Origin: Pseudomonas marvdashtae
GTDB taxonomy: Bacteria > Pseudomonadota > Gammaproteobacteria > Pseudomonadales > Pseudomonadaceae
Assembly (NCBI RefSeq): GCF_014268655.2
Contig: NZ_JABWQX020000001.1
Location: forward strand, 3,688,001-3,752,000
DNA: 64,000 nucleotides
Reading direction: 5' to 3'
A program made the translations under genes and the position numbers. Below are positions 45,890-56,208 of the stretch, in pieces. Position 1 is the first letter of the stretch. Every line of letters starts with the position of its first letter. Under the pieces are notes generated by a model. It ran no database searches. It saw only the letters and a list, made by a program, of their open reading frames with translations, and had not been told where the DNA came from.

Positions 45890-47238
45890 ATCATCGATGG
45901 TCGCTGAGCAATCGCTTGGCACTGCTTTTCGCTGCGTGCACCGCCATTGTGTCGTTGTTTGCAGGCGTACTGTTCAGCCGAGGCAGCGAGGCGCACTTCA
46001 TCGAGCTGGACCAGCAAGTGCTCGAAGCCAAGTTGATTGGCGTGCGGCGCGCCTTGCAGGACAGCCATGGCCACGATCCGCGCAAACTCCTGGACGATGA
46101 GTTGAGCCGTCAGGCAGACCTGGCCTTGCGCATCAAGGACAACGAAGGCGTCCGCTGGCATGGCGGCTCGATTCGAATTCCAGCGCAAGTGCCGGAGCGG
46201 CTTGGCTTGTCCACGCTCAGCGACGCCAACAATGATTATCGGGTGTTGAATGCGCCGCTGTATCTTGATCGCGCGGACTCGGCGCAGCTCACGCTGTTGC
46301 TCGACATCACTCATCACCAGCACTTCCTGCAGCGCATGCAGCGCCTGATCTGGTTGACCGTCGGCCTCTCGGCCGTGGCCACCGCCCTGCTCGGCGCCTG
46401 GGCAGCGCGACGTGGTCTGCGCCCCTTGCGACGCATGGGCGCCATTGCCAGCAATGTCTCGGCCCGCTCACTCAACGCCCGACTGCCAGAAGAGCATATG
46501 CCCGCCGAACTGGCGGAATTGGCCCACAGCATCAACGACATGCTCGGACGCCTGGATGACGCCTTTCAACGTCTTTCTGCCTTCTCTGCCGATATCGCCC
46601 ATGAATTGCGCACGCCATTGTCGAACCTGCTGACCCACACTCAGGTCACACTCACCCGCGAGCGCTCACTGGAGGATTACCGCGAAGCGCTGCACGGCAA
46701 CCTCGAAGAACTGCAATGGATGGCGCAACTGGTCAACGACATGCTCTACCTCGCCAAAGCCGATCATGGCTTGCTGGCGCTCCACCGCGAACCGCTGGAC
46801 CTTGCCCAGGAAGCGGATCTGCTGCTGGAATTTTTCGCCCCCCTGGCCGAAGACACCCATGTGCACCTGAGCCGCGAGGGCAATAGCCACATGGAGGGAG
46901 ACCGCAACATGGTGCGCCGGGCCCTCTCCAACCTGATGGACAACGCCCTGCGCTTCACTCCCGATGGCGGCGAAGTGCGTGTGCGGATTGTGGATGGAGC
47001 TCAAGAGGTGAGTGTCAGCGTGGAGAACAGTGGCGAAGGCATTACAGCGGACTTGCTGCCGCGCCTGTTCGACCGTTTCTATCGCGCCGATCCGTCCCGC
47101 CAGGAAGGCAGCAGCGAGCACGCTGGCCTGGGGCTGGCCATCACCCGCTCGATCATCCGCGCCCATGGCGGGGAGATCCGCTGCGAATCGGCTGATGGCT
47201 GGACGCGGTTTGTGATCGAGTTGCCAAAGAGCAATTGA
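45886..47238 (+). CDS. copS: heavy-metal sensor histidine kinase CopS/CusS type
   Basis: 450 residues, GTG start within the copR stop. TM helices at about 11-31 and 153-173 enclose a periplasmic sensor of about 120 residues; then HAMP ([19 protein letters not shown]), a HisKA domain with His239 in [11 protein letters not shown], and an ATPase domain with [13 protein letters not shown] and GLGLAI. It senses periplasmic Cu or Ag and phosphorylates CopR. The short overlap ensures coupled expression. Confidence 0.93.
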   Translation: MNHRWSLSNRLALLFAACTAIVSLFAGVLFSRGSEAHFIELDQQVLEAKLIGVRRALQDSHGHDPRKLLDDELSRQADLALRIKDNEGVRWHGGSIRIPAQVPERLGLSTLSDANNDYRVLNAPLYLDRADSAQLTLLLDITHHQHFLQRMQRLIWLTVGLSAVATALLGAWAARRGLRPLRRMGAIASNVSARSLNARLPEEHMPAELAELAHSINDMLGRLDDAFQRLSAFSADIAHELRTPLSNLLTHTQVTLTRERSLEDYREALHGNLEELQWMAQLVNDMLYLAKADHGLLALHREPLDLAQEADLLLEFFAPLAEDTHVHLSREGNSHMEGDRNMVRRALSNLMDNALRFTPDGGEVRVRIVDGAQEVSVSVENSGEGITADLLPRLFDRFYRADPSRQEGSSEHAGLGLAITRSIIRAHGGEIRCESADGWTRFVIELPKSN

Positions 47239-47252
47239 AGGCAACTCATACC

Positions 47253-47384
47253 TGTGGCGAGGGGATTTATCCCCGCTGGGTCGCGAAGCGGCCCCAAAAT
47301 GAACAACTCAGTCTGTCTGGTGCACCGAGGCGCCTGGATTTAGGGCTGCTCCGCAGCCCAGCGGGGATAAATCCCCTCGCCACA
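47253..47384. repeat. REP/BIME element: perfect 28-base inverted repeat pair
   Basis: The 28 bases at 47253-47280 (starting TGTGGCGAGGGGATTTATCC) reappear exactly as reverse complement at 47357-47384. The inner 76 bases add a partial second stem (GGGTCGCGAAGCGGCCC and GGGCTGCTCCGCAGCCC). This is the usual form of Pseudomonas fluorescens REP pairs mobilised by RAYT transposases. No transposase gene is here. It lies between copS and lolE. Confidence 0.85.
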
Positions 47385-47409
47385 AGGGCTTTGGAGCAAA
47401 CTCACGGCC

Positions 47410-48654
47410 TCAGGAATACCGCAACGCCTGCGCCGGTTCGATCTTCGCCGCGCGCCAGGCCGGGTATACGGTGGCGAGGAAGCTCAGGATGAACCCGGCC
47501 GAGCAGATCAATATCACATCGCCACGCTGCAGCTCCGACGGCAAGTTACTGACGAAGTACACGTCTGAACTGAAGATATGCTGGCCGCTGACCCGTTCCA
47601 GCCACCCCACCAATTCGCTGACGTTCAACGCCGCAATCACCCCCAGCACGCCGCCGATCAACGTGCCGACGACGCCGATCACTGTGCCCTGGACCATGAA
47701 GATCGCCATGATCTGCCGCGGTGTGGCGCCAATCGTGCGCAGGATGGCGATGTCCGCGCCTTTATCGTTCACTACCATGATCAAGGTGGCGATGATGTTG
47801 AACGCCGCCACCGCGACGATCATCAACAACAGCAGGCCGATCATGGTCTTTTCCATTTTCATGGCGCTGAACAGGCTGCCCTGGGTGTGGGTCCAGTCGT
47901 CGGCCTTGTAGCCCGCGCCAAGGCCGGTGGCGATATCACCGGACACTTTCGGGGCCGCGTACAAATCCTTCACCGCCAGGCGCAAACTCTGCACCTGGTT
48001 CGGCTGCCAGTGCTGCATCTGTGCGGCGTCGGCGAGGTGGATCAGCGCCATCGAGCCGTCCAACTCTGCACCGACCTTGAACACACCCACCACATTCAGC
48101 CGCTGCATCCGTGGCGTGATGCCACCCGGCGCGGTGCTGATTTCCGGCACGATCAAGGTCAGCTTGTCGCCGACGTTGAGGCGGAAACGCCGGGCAGTGA
48201 TTTCGCCGATGACAACGCCAAACTCGCCCGGCTTCAGGGCATCGAGACGCCCCTGGACGATGTGCTGGGCGACGATCGAGACCTTGCCTTCCTGGGCCGG
48301 GTCAATGCCGCTGATCTGGATCGGCTGCATCGAACCCTTGTGGCTGAGCATGCCTTCCATTTCAGTGAACGGCACGGCGGCGGTCACTTCGGGATTCTTC
48401 AACGCCGCGGCGGCCACCGGCTGCCAGTCGTCGATAGGATTGACGCCGACGATGGTCGCGTGGGGCACCATGCCGAGGATGCGCGAGCTCATTTCGCGCT
48501 GGAAGCCGTTCATTACCGACAACACCACGATCATCGCCAGCACGCCCAAGGCGAGGCCGATCATCGAGGTCATGGAGATGAACGAAACAAAGCGATTGCG
48601 GCGCTTGGCGCGGGTATAGCGCGTGCCGATAAAGATCGATAACGGTCTGAACAT
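47410..48654 (-). CDS. lolE: lipoprotein-releasing ABC permease LolE (second LolC/E-family copy)
   Basis: 414 residues with four membrane helices (one N-terminal near 25-48, three after about 270) around a large periplasmic MacB_PCD domain. It is similar to the lolC product but clearly distinct ([25 protein letters not shown]; end YPAWRAAKIEPAQALRYS). With LolC and LolD it extracts lipoproteins from the inner membrane to LolA. It lies last in the lolC-lolD-lolE order, with a terminator-like hairpin between lolD and itself. The C versus E naming is by position. Confidence 0.88.
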   Translation of the reverse strand: MFRPLSIFIGTRYTRAKRRNRFVSFISMTSMIGLALGVLAMIVVLSVMNGFQREMSSRILGMVPHATIVGVNPIDDWQPVAAAALKNPEVTAAVPFTEMEGMLSHKGSMQPIQISGIDPAQEGKVSIVAQHIVQGRLDALKPGEFGVVIGEITARRFRLNVGDKLTLIVPEISTAPGGITPRMQRLNVVGVFKVGAELDGSMALIHLADAAQMQHWQPNQVQSLRLAVKDLYAAPKVSGDIATGLGAGYKADDWTHTQGSLFSAMKMEKTMIGLLLLMIVAVAAFNIIATLIMVVNDKGADIAILRTIGATPRQIMAIFMVQGTVIGVVGTLIGGVLGVIAALNVSELVGWLERVSGQHIFSSDVYFVSNLPSELQRGDVILICSAGFILSFLATVYPAWRAAKIEPAQALRYS

Positions 48655-48675
48655 TCGCGGGGCACCGTATGAAAA

Positions 48676-48712
48676 TAAAAGACCCGGCGCTGTTCAACAG
48701 GCGCCGGGTTTC
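48676..48712 (-). terminator. terminator-like hairpin between lolD and lolE
   Basis: On the minus strand ACCCGGCGC-CTGTTGAACAG-GCGCCGGGT is followed by CTTTTATTTTC. A GC-rich stem and T-rich tail, 7 bases after the lolD stop and 22 bases before the lolE start; would reduce lolE transcription by readthrough. Confidence 0.7.
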
Positions 48713-48718
48713 GGTCGG

Positions 48719-49402
48719 TCAGATGGGCGTCAGGCAACCTTCCTGCAAGTGCAGGACGCGGTCCATCTGGCGGGCCAGGTTCATGTCGTGAGTCACCACC
48801 AGGAACGCGGTGCGCATCGAGGTGCTGAGTTCCAGCATCAAGTCCTGGATGCCCTGGGCGGTGTGGGAGTCGAGGTTACCGGTGGGCTCGTCGAGCATCA
48901 CCAGCCCCGGCTTGTTGACCAGGGCCCGGGCAATCGCCACGCGCTGGCGCTCACCGCCGGACAGCTCGGCCGGCTTGTGCTCCAGGCGATGGCCCAGCCC
49001 TACCCGCTCCAGCAACGCCGTGGCGCGCTGCCGGGCTTCGGGAATCGCCGTGCGGCCGATCAACAGCGGCATGCAGACGTTCTCCAGCGCCGTGAACTCG
49101 GGCAGCAAATGGTGGAACTGGTAGACGAAACCCAGGGACCGGTTGCGCAGCAGGCCCCGGGCCTTCTCGTTTAGCGCCGACAGTTCTTCACCGGCCAGCC
49201 AGACACTGCCGGCAGTCGGCGTATCCAGGCCACCGAGCAGGTTGAGCAAGGTACTTTTGCCCGATCCGGAGGTGCCGACAATCGCCACGCGCTCGCCAGG
49301 ATGCAGCTCCAGCTGCAGGCCCGACAACACCACCACCGACTCCGGTCCTTCCTCGTAGGATTTGCCCAGGTTGCGGCAGCTCAAGATAGCTTTTTCACTC
49401 AT
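48719..49402 (-). CDS. lolD: lipoprotein-releasing ABC ATPase LolD
   Basis: 227 residues. Walker [10 protein letters not shown], signature [15 protein letters not shown], Walker [13 protein letters not shown] and His-switch VVTHD are all present. It powers release of outer-membrane lipoproteins by LolC/E. The ATG at 49402 ([19 protein letters not shown]) gives the usual length; an ATG five codons earlier at 49417 is 2 bases from the lolC stop and is also possible. Confidence 0.95.
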   Translation of the reverse strand: MSEKAILSCRNLGKSYEEGPESVVVLSGLQLELHPGERVAIVGTSGSGKSTLLNLLGGLDTPTAGSVWLAGEELSALNEKARGLLRNRSLGFVYQFHHLLPEFTALENVCMPLLIGRTAIPEARQRATALLERVGLGHRLEHKPAELSGGERQRVAIARALVNKPGLVMLDEPTGNLDSHTAQGIQDLMLELSTSMRTAFLVVTHDMNLARQMDRVLHLQEGCLTPI

Positions 49403-49409
49403 GCCCGAC

Positions 49410-50660
49410 TCACTCATAACGTAACGCCTCTGCCGGCTGGGTGCGCGCGGCACGCCAGGCTGGGTACAGGGTGGCGAGGAAACTCAGGATCAACGCGGCG
49501 CCGCAGACCATCAACACGTCATCGGACTGCAACTGCGATGGCAGGTAGTCGATGAAATACACGTCGGCGTTGAGAAACTTGTGCCCGAGCAGCCCTTCAA
49601 GGGCGGCAATCGCGGCGCTGACATTCAATGCGGCGAACATCCCGACCAAGGCCCCCACGAACGTACCGATCACACCGATGACCGTGCCCTGGACCATGAA
49701 GATGCGCATGATCTGCCCCGGCGTGGCGCCGAGGGTGCGCAGGATGGCGATGTCGCCTTTCTTGTCGTTCACCACCATCACCAGCGTCGAGATGATGTTG
49801 AAGGCCGCCACGGCCACGATCAGCAACAGCAGCAGGCCGATCATGGCCTTCTCCATGCGGATCGCCTGGTACAGGTTGCCGTGGGTGCGGGTCCAGTCGC
49901 GGGCGTAGTAACGGTCTTCGCCGAGCTGCTGGGCAATGCTCCAGGCAACGCGCGGCGCCTGGAACAAATCGTCGAACTTCAGCCGCAGGCCCTGCACCTG
50001 ATCCGGCTTCCAGCGATGCAGGCGGGCCAGGTCCTGGAGATTGGTCACGCCCAGGTAGCCGTCCAGCTCGCCGGCGCCGACATGGAAAATGCCGACCACG
50101 GTAAAGCGCTTCATGCGCGGGAACATCCCGCCCGGCGTCACGGTGACCTCCGGAGCGACAAACGTCAGCTTGTCGCCGATGGCGACGCCGAGCTTGGCCG
50201 CAGCCTTGTCGCCGATCACGATACCGAAGCTGCCCGGCGTCAAGTCGTCGAGCTTCCCCTGTTTCATGAAGTTGTCGATGATCGACACCTGCCGTTCGAG
50301 CCCGGGGTCGATGCCGTTGAGCAAGACCTTGGACACCTTGCCGTCGTTGGTCAGCAGCCCCTGCATCTGGGTGAAAGGCGCAACGGCCAGCACCTGCGGG
50401 TTCTGCTTGACCTTGGCGGCCAGGCTTGGCCAGTCGCTGATGGCTTCCCCGGTTTCGAGGGTCGCGTGGGGCACCATGCCCAGCACGCGGGTGCGCATTT
50501 CATGATCGAAGCCGTTCATCACCGACAGCACGACGATCATCACGACCACGCCCAAGGCGAGTCCGATGATGGAAGTCAGGGAAATGAACGATACGAAATG
50601 ATTGCGACGCTTTGCACGGGTATAACGCGTGCCGATAAATACGAAGAGAGGTCTGAACAT
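49410..50660 (-). CDS. lolC: lipoprotein-releasing ABC permease LolC
   Basis: 416 residues. N-terminal helix with [31 protein letters not shown], periplasmic MacB-type domain to about 270, three C-terminal helices ending [18 protein letters not shown]. It recruits LolA and forms the translocation path with LolE. First gene of the minus-strand lol set, divergent from the PilZ gene by 94 bases. Confidence 0.9.
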   Translation of the reverse strand: MFRPLFVFIGTRYTRAKRRNHFVSFISLTSIIGLALGVVVMIVVLSVMNGFDHEMRTRVLGMVPHATLETGEAISDWPSLAAKVKQNPQVLAVAPFTQMQGLLTNDGKVSKVLLNGIDPGLERQVSIIDNFMKQGKLDDLTPGSFGIVIGDKAAAKLGVAIGDKLTFVAPEVTVTPGGMFPRMKRFTVVGIFHVGAGELDGYLGVTNLQDLARLHRWKPDQVQGLRLKFDDLFQAPRVAWSIAQQLGEDRYYARDWTRTHGNLYQAIRMEKAMIGLLLLLIVAVAAFNIISTLVMVVNDKKGDIAILRTLGATPGQIMRIFMVQGTVIGVIGTFVGALVGMFAALNVSAAIAALEGLLGHKFLNADVYFIDYLPSQLQSDDVLMVCGAALILSFLATLYPAWRAARTQPAEALRYE

Positions 50661-50754
50661 GTCGGGGCTTGTTCGGAGGGAAAAGGAACGTCCTTGTGGC
50701 GGGGGTCACAAACCAGCTTTACACTCAGACCACCGCCGCTACCATGGGTTCGCC

Positions 50755-51351
50755 ATGTCGACATTAGATGAAGAAGATCGCCGCGAATACTACCGTATCG
50801 AGGACACGATCGCACTGGAAATTCGGCCCTTGTCCATTCCTGAAGCTGCCAGCCAGGAAGTGTTGCAGGATGAGTCCCCACTGTTCAATCTGCTCAGCGA
50901 ACTGCACCTGAGCGAATTCGAGTCACAACACCTGTTGCGCCAGATCAGCGAGCGCGAACGCAGCATCGCGGCCTATCTCAAGGCCATGAACAAGCGCATC
51001 GATTTGCTCAGCCAGGTCATCGCCGTGACGGTGCTCGGCGAAATCGGCGAACCCCAGCCGGTGATCATCTCCGAAGGCGGCATCGACTTCCAATACCCCA
51101 CTCCCATTGCCGTCGGCGCACACCTGTCGATCAAACTGGTGCTGATGCCCCAGGCCTTGGGGTTGTTGCTCCGGGCCCGCGTTACCCATTGCGACCCCAA
51201 GGGCGGTGGCTATGACGTAGGCACCGAGTTTGAGCACCCGACCGACGCCCAGCGTCAATTGCTGGCCCGCTATATCCTGCAAAAACAGGCTCAAGAACGA
51301 CGCCTGGCCCGAGAACTGAACGAATCTGGCATCAATAAGGAAGAACCGTGA
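50755..51351 (+). CDS. PilZ-domain c-di-GMP receptor-like protein
   Basis: 198 residues. A helical N-terminal part (EEDRREYYRIEDTIALEIRPL...) and a C-terminal PilZ-like beta-barrel ending with CDPKGGGYDVGTEFEHPTDAQRQLLARYILQKQ. The classical RxxxR appears only loosely as DRREYYRIED at residues 8-17, an YcgR/PilZ-type binding element before the barrel. GTG of the next gene overlaps the stop by four bases, so the two are coupled. Function in motility or surface behaviour is inferred. Confidence 0.82.
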   Translation: MSTLDEEDRREYYRIEDTIALEIRPLSIPEAASQEVLQDESPLFNLLSELHLSEFESQHLLRQISERERSIAAYLKAMNKRIDLLSQVIAVTVLGEIGEPQPVIISEGGIDFQYPTPIAVGAHLSIKLVLMPQALGLLLRARVTHCDPKGGGYDVGTEFEHPTDAQRQLLARYILQKQAQERRLARELNESGINKEEP

Positions 51352-52070
51352 CCCTCATTTATGGCCACCGCGGCGCCAAGGGCGAAGCACCGGAAAACAC
51401 CCTCATCGGTTTCCAGGAATGCCTCAAGCACGGCGTGCGCCGTTGCGAGCTGGACCTGCACTTGTCAATGGACGGCGAGTTGATGGTGATCCACGATCCG
51501 ACCCTCAAGCGCACCACGGACCGTCGGGGCAAGGTCGTTGAACACACCGCTGCCGAACTGGTGACCTACGACGCGCGCAAGGGTGGACCCGGCTGGATCA
51601 AGCCTTGCCCGATCCCGCGCCTGGAGGAACTGTTCGAACAATGTGATTTCGAGCACTGGCAGCTAGAGGTGAAAAGCGCATCACGCACCCGGGCTGCCGC
51701 CACGGTGCTGGGGATTCGCGAGATGGCCCAGCGTTTCGGGCTGCTGGACAAGATCACCATCACGTCCAGTTCCCGGGAAGTGCTCAAGGCCGCCCTGGAC
51801 CTGACGCCAGACATTTCCCGTGGACTGGTGGCCGAATACGCCTGGCTCGACCCGTTGAAGGTTGCCCAAAGCTATGGCTGCGAGATTCTCGCGCTGAACT
51901 GGACCCTGTGCACGCCGGAGCGCCTGGTCAAGGCGCAGCGCCAGGGGCTGCATGTGTCGGTGTGGACCGTCAACGAGCCCGCGCTCATGCGCAGGCTCGC
52001 CGACTTTGGCGCTGACAGCCTGATTACAGACTTTCCCGGTTTGGCCACTGCCACCCTCGAGAATTGCTGA
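51348..52070 (+). CDS. cytoplasmic glycerophosphodiester phosphodiesterase
   Basis: 240 residues. The GDPD core appears as IYGHRGAKGEAPENTLIGF (catalytic His near 7 and 49), CELDLHLSMDGELMVIHDPTLKRTT, and VWTVNEPALMRRLADFGADSLITDFP. It hydrolyses glycerophosphodiesters to glycerol-3-phosphate and an alcohol. No signal peptide, so UgpQ-like rather than periplasmic GlpQ. The GTG start overlaps the PilZ gene stop (GTGA). Confidence 0.92.
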   Translation: MTLIYGHRGAKGEAPENTLIGFQECLKHGVRRCELDLHLSMDGELMVIHDPTLKRTTDRRGKVVEHTAAELVTYDARKGGPGWIKPCPIPRLEELFEQCDFEHWQLEVKSASRTRAAATVLGIREMAQRFGLLDKITITSSSREVLKAALDLTPDISRGLVAEYAWLDPLKVAQSYGCEILALNWTLCTPERLVKAQRQGLHVSVWTVNEPALMRRLADFGADSLITDFPGLATATLENC

Positions 52071-52080
52071 AATCGGTCTC

Positions 52081-52106
52081 CCCGGCCGGCTCAGGCCACC
52101 GGCCGG
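52081..52106. terminator. GC-rich hairpin between the GDPD gene and sthA
   Basis: CCGGCCGG-CTCAGGCCA-CCGGCCGG in the 42-base convergent gap. There is no T run on either strand, so it may only pause polymerase or protect 3' ends. Confidence 0.4.
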
Positions 52107-52112
52107 AGCCGC

Positions 52113-53507
52113 TCAAAAAAGCCGGTTGAGCCCGTCATAGGCCGCTACCCGGTAGGCTTCGGCCATGGTCGGGTAGTTGAACGTGGTGTTGACGAAGTAC
52201 TTCAACGTGTTCAGTTCGCCCGGCTGGTTCATGATCGCCTGGCCAATGTGCACGATCTCCGATGCCTGGTAGCCGAAGCAGTGCACGCCCAGCACTTCCA
52301 GGGTCTCGCGGTGGAACAGGATCTTCAGCATGCCTTGCGGCTCGCCGGCGATCTGCGCCCGCGCCATGCTCTTGAAGAACGCCTTGCCCACTTCGTACGG
52401 CACCTTGGCCTGGGTCAGCTCCTGCTCGTTCTTGCCGATCGAGCTGATCTCCGGAATGGTGTAGATGCCGGTCGGCACGTCGTTGACGAAGCGCCAGCTG
52501 CCATTGTCGACAATGCTGCCAGCAGCCGAACGGCCCTGGTCGTGGGCGGCGCTGGCCAGGCTCGGCCAACCGATCACGTCGCCGGCACCATAGATGTTCG
52601 GCACGCAGGTGCGATAGTTCTCGTCGACTTCGATCTGGCCGCGGCTGTTGACCTTCACGCCGATATTTTCCAGGCCCAGGGTATCGGTGTTACCGGTACG
52701 GCCGTTGCACCAGAGCAAGGCGTCGGCCTTGATCTTCTTGCCCGACTTGAGGTGCAGGATCACGCCGTTGTCGCAGCCTTCGACGCGCTCGTAGTCTTCG
52801 TTGTGGCGCACGGTGATGTTGTTGTTGCTGAAGTGATAGCTCAGGGCCTGGGAGATTTCCGAGTCGAGGAAGCTCAGCAATTGGCCGCGGTTGTCCACCA
52901 GTTCCACCAGCACACCCAGGCCGCTGAAGATCGAGGCGTACTCGCAACCGATCACGCCGGCGCCGTAGACGATCAGCTTGCGCGGGGTGTGCCCCAGGCT
53001 CAGGATGGTGTCGCTATCGTAGATACGCGCGTGGTTGAAATCGATGTCGGCCGGGCGATACGGGCGCGATCCAGTGGCGATGATGATGTGCTTGGCCACC
53101 AGTTTCTCGACCACGCCATTACCGCAGACCACTTCGACCGTCTGCTCGTCGGCAAAGCTGCCGGTGCCGAAAAATACGTCAACACGGTTGCGGGCGTAGT
53201 AGCCGGTACGCGAGGCCACTTGCTTGGAGATCACCTTCTCGGCGCTCTTGAGCACGTCCGGGAAGGAGAACCAGCGCGGCTCGCCGATGGCCCGGAACAT
53301 CGGGTTGGTGTTGAACTGCATGATCTGCCGGACCGAGTGACGCAAGGCCTTGGACGGGATGGTACCCAAGTGGGTGCAGTTGCCGCCGACCTGCCGACGG
53401 CTGTCGACCATCGCCACCTTGCGCCCTGCCTTGGCCGCGTTCATTGCCGCGCCTTCCCCCGCCGGGCCGGAGCCCAGTACCACCACGTCGTAGTTGTAGA
53501 CAGCCAT
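52113..53507 (-). CDS. sthA: soluble pyridine nucleotide transhydrogenase SthA
   Basis: 464 residues. FAD-binding [17 protein letters not shown] at 12-28, NAD(P) site [18 protein letters not shown] near 180, and the second FAD motif [17 protein letters not shown]. The disulfide motif of related lipoamide dehydrogenases is incomplete ([13 protein letters not shown]: the second Cys is absent), which is the mark of SthA. It moves reducing equivalents between NADPH and NAD in the cytosol. Confidence 0.96.
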   Translation of the reverse strand: MAVYNYDVVVLGSGPAGEGAAMNAAKAGRKVAMVDSRRQVGGNCTHLGTIPSKALRHSVRQIMQFNTNPMFRAIGEPRWFSFPDVLKSAEKVISKQVASRTGYYARNRVDVFFGTGSFADEQTVEVVCGNGVVEKLVAKHIIIATGSRPYRPADIDFNHARIYDSDTILSLGHTPRKLIVYGAGVIGCEYASIFSGLGVLVELVDNRGQLLSFLDSEISQALSYHFSNNNITVRHNEDYERVEGCDNGVILHLKSGKKIKADALLWCNGRTGNTDTLGLENIGVKVNSRGQIEVDENYRTCVPNIYGAGDVIGWPSLASAAHDQGRSAAGSIVDNGSWRFVNDVPTGIYTIPEISSIGKNEQELTQAKVPYEVGKAFFKSMARAQIAGEPQGMLKILFHRETLEVLGVHCFGYQASEIVHIGQAIMNQPGELNTLKYFVNTTFNYPTMAEAYRVAAYDGLNRLF

Positions 53508-53730
53508 GCGTACTCCTCAGAACAGGCCGCGATGCCACATTTGGCACCGACGGCTAAATCATGCCGGCCGGCGGCATGAAGGAACAATTTTCAGGCCGGT
53601 TCACGAGCCCGGCCACAGTCTATAGAAGCGTCAACGCCGCGCACATTACCCCTTGGTCGCGTCGTAGGCTAGGGGGCGCTCCCCTTTACCTGCGCTATTT
53701 CGCCACAGGTAGGCTTTCAGGGCGCTGTCA

Positions 53731-54747
53731 TCATTGGTTTTTTCCGCCGGCCATCCGTTCAAACGCATCGTTTGTGCGAACGACGAAACGGTCATTGTCC
53801 CGCAAGACAAAAAATACCCCGATGCCATGCTCCTGGGCATAGTCCCAACCCTGTTCAGGGCCGAGAATCAGCAACAGCGTCGATAGTCCATCGGCCATTA
53901 GCGCCGAAGGATGAATCACCGTGACGGACGCCAGGTTGTGTAGGACCGGCGCACCGGTGCGTGCATCAAAGGTGTGGGAATATCGCCTGCCGCCCTGCTC
54001 GAAATATTTACGGTAGTCGCCCGAGGTCGAAACGCCATAACCATCGAGCTCAATGACACGCTCCGCCACTCGTTTGTCGTCCCGGGGTTCTTCCAGGGCG
54101 ACACGCCACGCGGAATCATCCGGCTTGCGCCCAGCGGCCCTGAGTTCTCCAGTGACCTCGGCCAGATAACTGTCGATGCCCAATGCCTTGAGCCGGGCGG
54201 CGATGCGGTCGACGGCATAGCCTGCGGCGATGCTGTTGAAGTCGACCTCGACCGCGGCGTCTTTGCACAACCGCTCGCCGTCGATGTGCAAGTGCCGATA
54301 GCCGACACGTTGCCGTGCCTGGGCCAAAGCGTCGGCGCCGGGCACCTCTTCGGTACGTGACTGAGGGCCGAACCCCCATAGATTCAGCAAAGGTTCGACG
54401 GTCAGGTCGAAAGCGCCATCGCTTTGCGAAGACAGCTGCTCACCGACCCGGATCAATTCGAGAACCGGAACGGGCATGACCGCACAACTGTCGGCTGGCA
54501 GCGCGTTGAAACGCTCGATGTCCGAGTCACCGCGGTAAGTGGAAAATTGCCGATCGACCTCGGCAAGGATGTTTTCCACCTCGCCGCGCACCTCTTTCGG
54601 ACCGGCTGTGATGCCATGCCTGACGTACTGGATCGAATAGCGACTACCCATGGTCGGGCCATCGAAGCGTTCAAGGGTGTCGCCGTTGCCGCATCCGGAC
54701 AACACGCCGGCCAGCATCACAAGCCCAATCCATCGTCCAGTTAACAA
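53731..54747 (-). CDS. apbE: FAD:protein FMN transferase, ApbE lipoprotein
   Basis: 338 residues. The leader [19 protein letters not shown] carries lipobox LSGC, so it is periplasm-facing. Motifs [45 protein letters not shown] and [12 protein letters not shown] match ApbE, which attaches FMN to Thr of substrate proteins such as NqrB/C. A TTG at 54747 with AGGGGAG 8 bases upstream is preferred; an ATG 11 codons earlier (54780) lacks a close site. The nqr operon that usually accompanies it is not found. Confidence 0.87.
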   Translation of the reverse strand: MLTGRWIGLVMLAGVLSGCGNGDTLERFDGPTMGSRYSIQYVRHGITAGPKEVRGEVENILAEVDRQFSTYRGDSDIERFNALPADSCAVMPVPVLELIRVGEQLSSQSDGAFDLTVEPLLNLWGFGPQSRTEEVPGADALAQARQRVGYRHLHIDGERLCKDAAVEVDFNSIAAGYAVDRIAARLKALGIDSYLAEVTGELRAAGRKPDDSAWRVALEEPRDDKRVAERVIELDGYGVSTSGDYRKYFEQGGRRYSHTFDARTGAPVLHNLASVTVIHPSALMADGLSTLLLILGPEQGWDYAQEHGIGVFFVLRDNDRFVVRTNDAFERMAGGKNQ

Positions 54748-54848
54748 ATCTTCATCTCCCCTCAAAACCACGCCGGCCATTATGGGCTACAGCGCTCCCG
54801 CAGCGAGCAATGCTTCCCTACAAGATTGGCCAGAGTGAGTACCTACAC

Positions 54849-56147
54849 ATGTCTTCCCAAACGAGCAACGGCAAGGCGATTTTTCGTGTTGTCAGCGGCA
54901 ACTTCCTGGAGATGTTCGATTTCATGGTGTACGGCTTCTACGCCACAGCCATCGCCAAGACATTCTTTCCCACCGACAGTGCCTTTGCCTCCCTGATGCT
55001 GTCCTTGGCGACGTTCGGCGCCGGGTTCCTCATGCGTCCGCTGGGGGCGATTTTTCTCGGCGCCTACATCGACCGCCACGGCCGCCGCAAAGGCCTGATC
55101 ATCACCCTCGCGATGATGGCCGCCGGCACCGTGCTGATTGCCTGTGTGCCCGGTTACGCCACCCTCGGCGTGGCAGCGCCGTTGCTGGTGCTGCTGGGGC
55201 GGTTGTTGCAAGGCTTCTCCGCTGGCGTCGAATTGGGTGGTGTGTCGGTGTACCTGGCGGAGATTTCCACGCCGGGGCGCAAGGGCTTTTTTGTCAGTTG
55301 GCAATCCGCCAGCCAACAGGCCGCCGTGGTGTTTGCCGGCTTGCTGGGAGTCGCTCTGAATCATTGGCTGAGCCCCGTGGAAATGGGTGAATGGGGCTGG
55401 CGCGTGCCGTTCCTCGTCGGATGCCTGATCGTACCGGTCATCTTCGTGATTCGCCGCTCACTGGAAGAAACACCTGAATTCCAGGCAAGAAAACACCGCC
55501 CTACCCTGTCGGAAATCGTCCGCTCCATCGGCCAGAATTTTGGCATCGTCCTGGCGGGCATGGCGCTGGTGGTGATGACCACCGTGTCGTTTTACCTGAT
55601 CACCGCCTACACACCGACATTTGGCAAGGCCGAGCTGAACCTGTCGGACCTGGATGCGCTGCTGGTCACGGTGTGTATCGGCTTATCGAATTTCTTCTGG
55701 CTGCCGGTCATGGGCGCGTTTTCCGACAAGATTGGACGTAAACCCCTGCTGCTGGCAGCGACCATTCTCGCAATCTTGACTGCGTACCCCGCGCTGTCCT
55801 GGCTGGTGGCGAACCCCAGCTTCAGCCATTTGCTGATCGTCGAGTTGTGGTTGTCGTTCCTGTATGGATCGTACAACGGAGCGATGGTGGTCGCCTTGAC
55901 GGAAATCATGCCCGTCGAAGTGCGCACCACTGGTTTTTCCCTGGCCTACAGCCTGGCGACGGCGACGTTCGGTGGGTTTACCCCGGCGGCCTGTACCTAC
56001 CTGATACATGTGCTCGACAACAAGGCCGCACCAGGGATCTGGCTCAGTGGTGCGGCGGTGCTCGGGTTGATCGCAACCTTGGTGCTGTTCAAGGGCAATC
56101 GGCATGAATTGCGGACGGCGCAGGCTTCAATGGTCAGCGGCGCCTGA
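54849..56147 (+). CDS. MFS metabolite:H+ symporter (citrate/tricarballylate type)
   Basis: 432 residues with 12 helices. [25 protein letters not shown], the [21 protein letters not shown] loop and [22 protein letters not shown] belong to the metabolite:H+ symporter family (CitA/TcuC-like). It probably imports a tri- or dicarboxylate. The ATG at 54849 is favoured because the preceding 13 in-frame codons lack family match. It is divergent from apbE across about 100 bases. Confidence 0.83.
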   Translation: MSSQTSNGKAIFRVVSGNFLEMFDFMVYGFYATAIAKTFFPTDSAFASLMLSLATFGAGFLMRPLGAIFLGAYIDRHGRRKGLIITLAMMAAGTVLIACVPGYATLGVAAPLLVLLGRLLQGFSAGVELGGVSVYLAEISTPGRKGFFVSWQSASQQAAVVFAGLLGVALNHWLSPVEMGEWGWRVPFLVGCLIVPVIFVIRRSLEETPEFQARKHRPTLSEIVRSIGQNFGIVLAGMALVVMTTVSFYLITAYTPTFGKAELNLSDLDALLVTVCIGLSNFFWLPVMGAFSDKIGRKPLLLAATILAILTAYPALSWLVANPSFSHLLIVELWLSFLYGSYNGAMVVALTEIMPVEVRTTGFSLAYSLATATFGGFTPAACTYLIHVLDNKAAPGIWLSGAAVLGLIATLVLFKGNRHELRTAQASMVSGA

Positions 56148-56159
56148 CAAACCCCAGGC

Positions 56160-56196
56160 GAAAAAAAACGCCCCGACAAGTCGGGGCGTTTTCACA
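56160..56196. terminator. bidirectional terminator between the MFS gene and gap
   Basis: AAAAAAAACGCCCCGAC-AA-GTCGGGGCGTTTTCAC. A strong stem with an A run on one side and T run on the other; serves both convergent genes. Confidence 0.92.
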
Positions 56197-56208
56197 AGCG
56201 GCTAAGGC

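Noticed and set aside
52248..53579. 443-codon plus-strand frame across sthA
   Set aside because: Antisense shadow of sthA, which carries all FAD and NAD motifs.
53508..53730. Possible nqrM or small gene between sthA and apbE
   Set aside because: No frame with the Cys pattern of NqrM or a ribosome site was found in these 223 bases.
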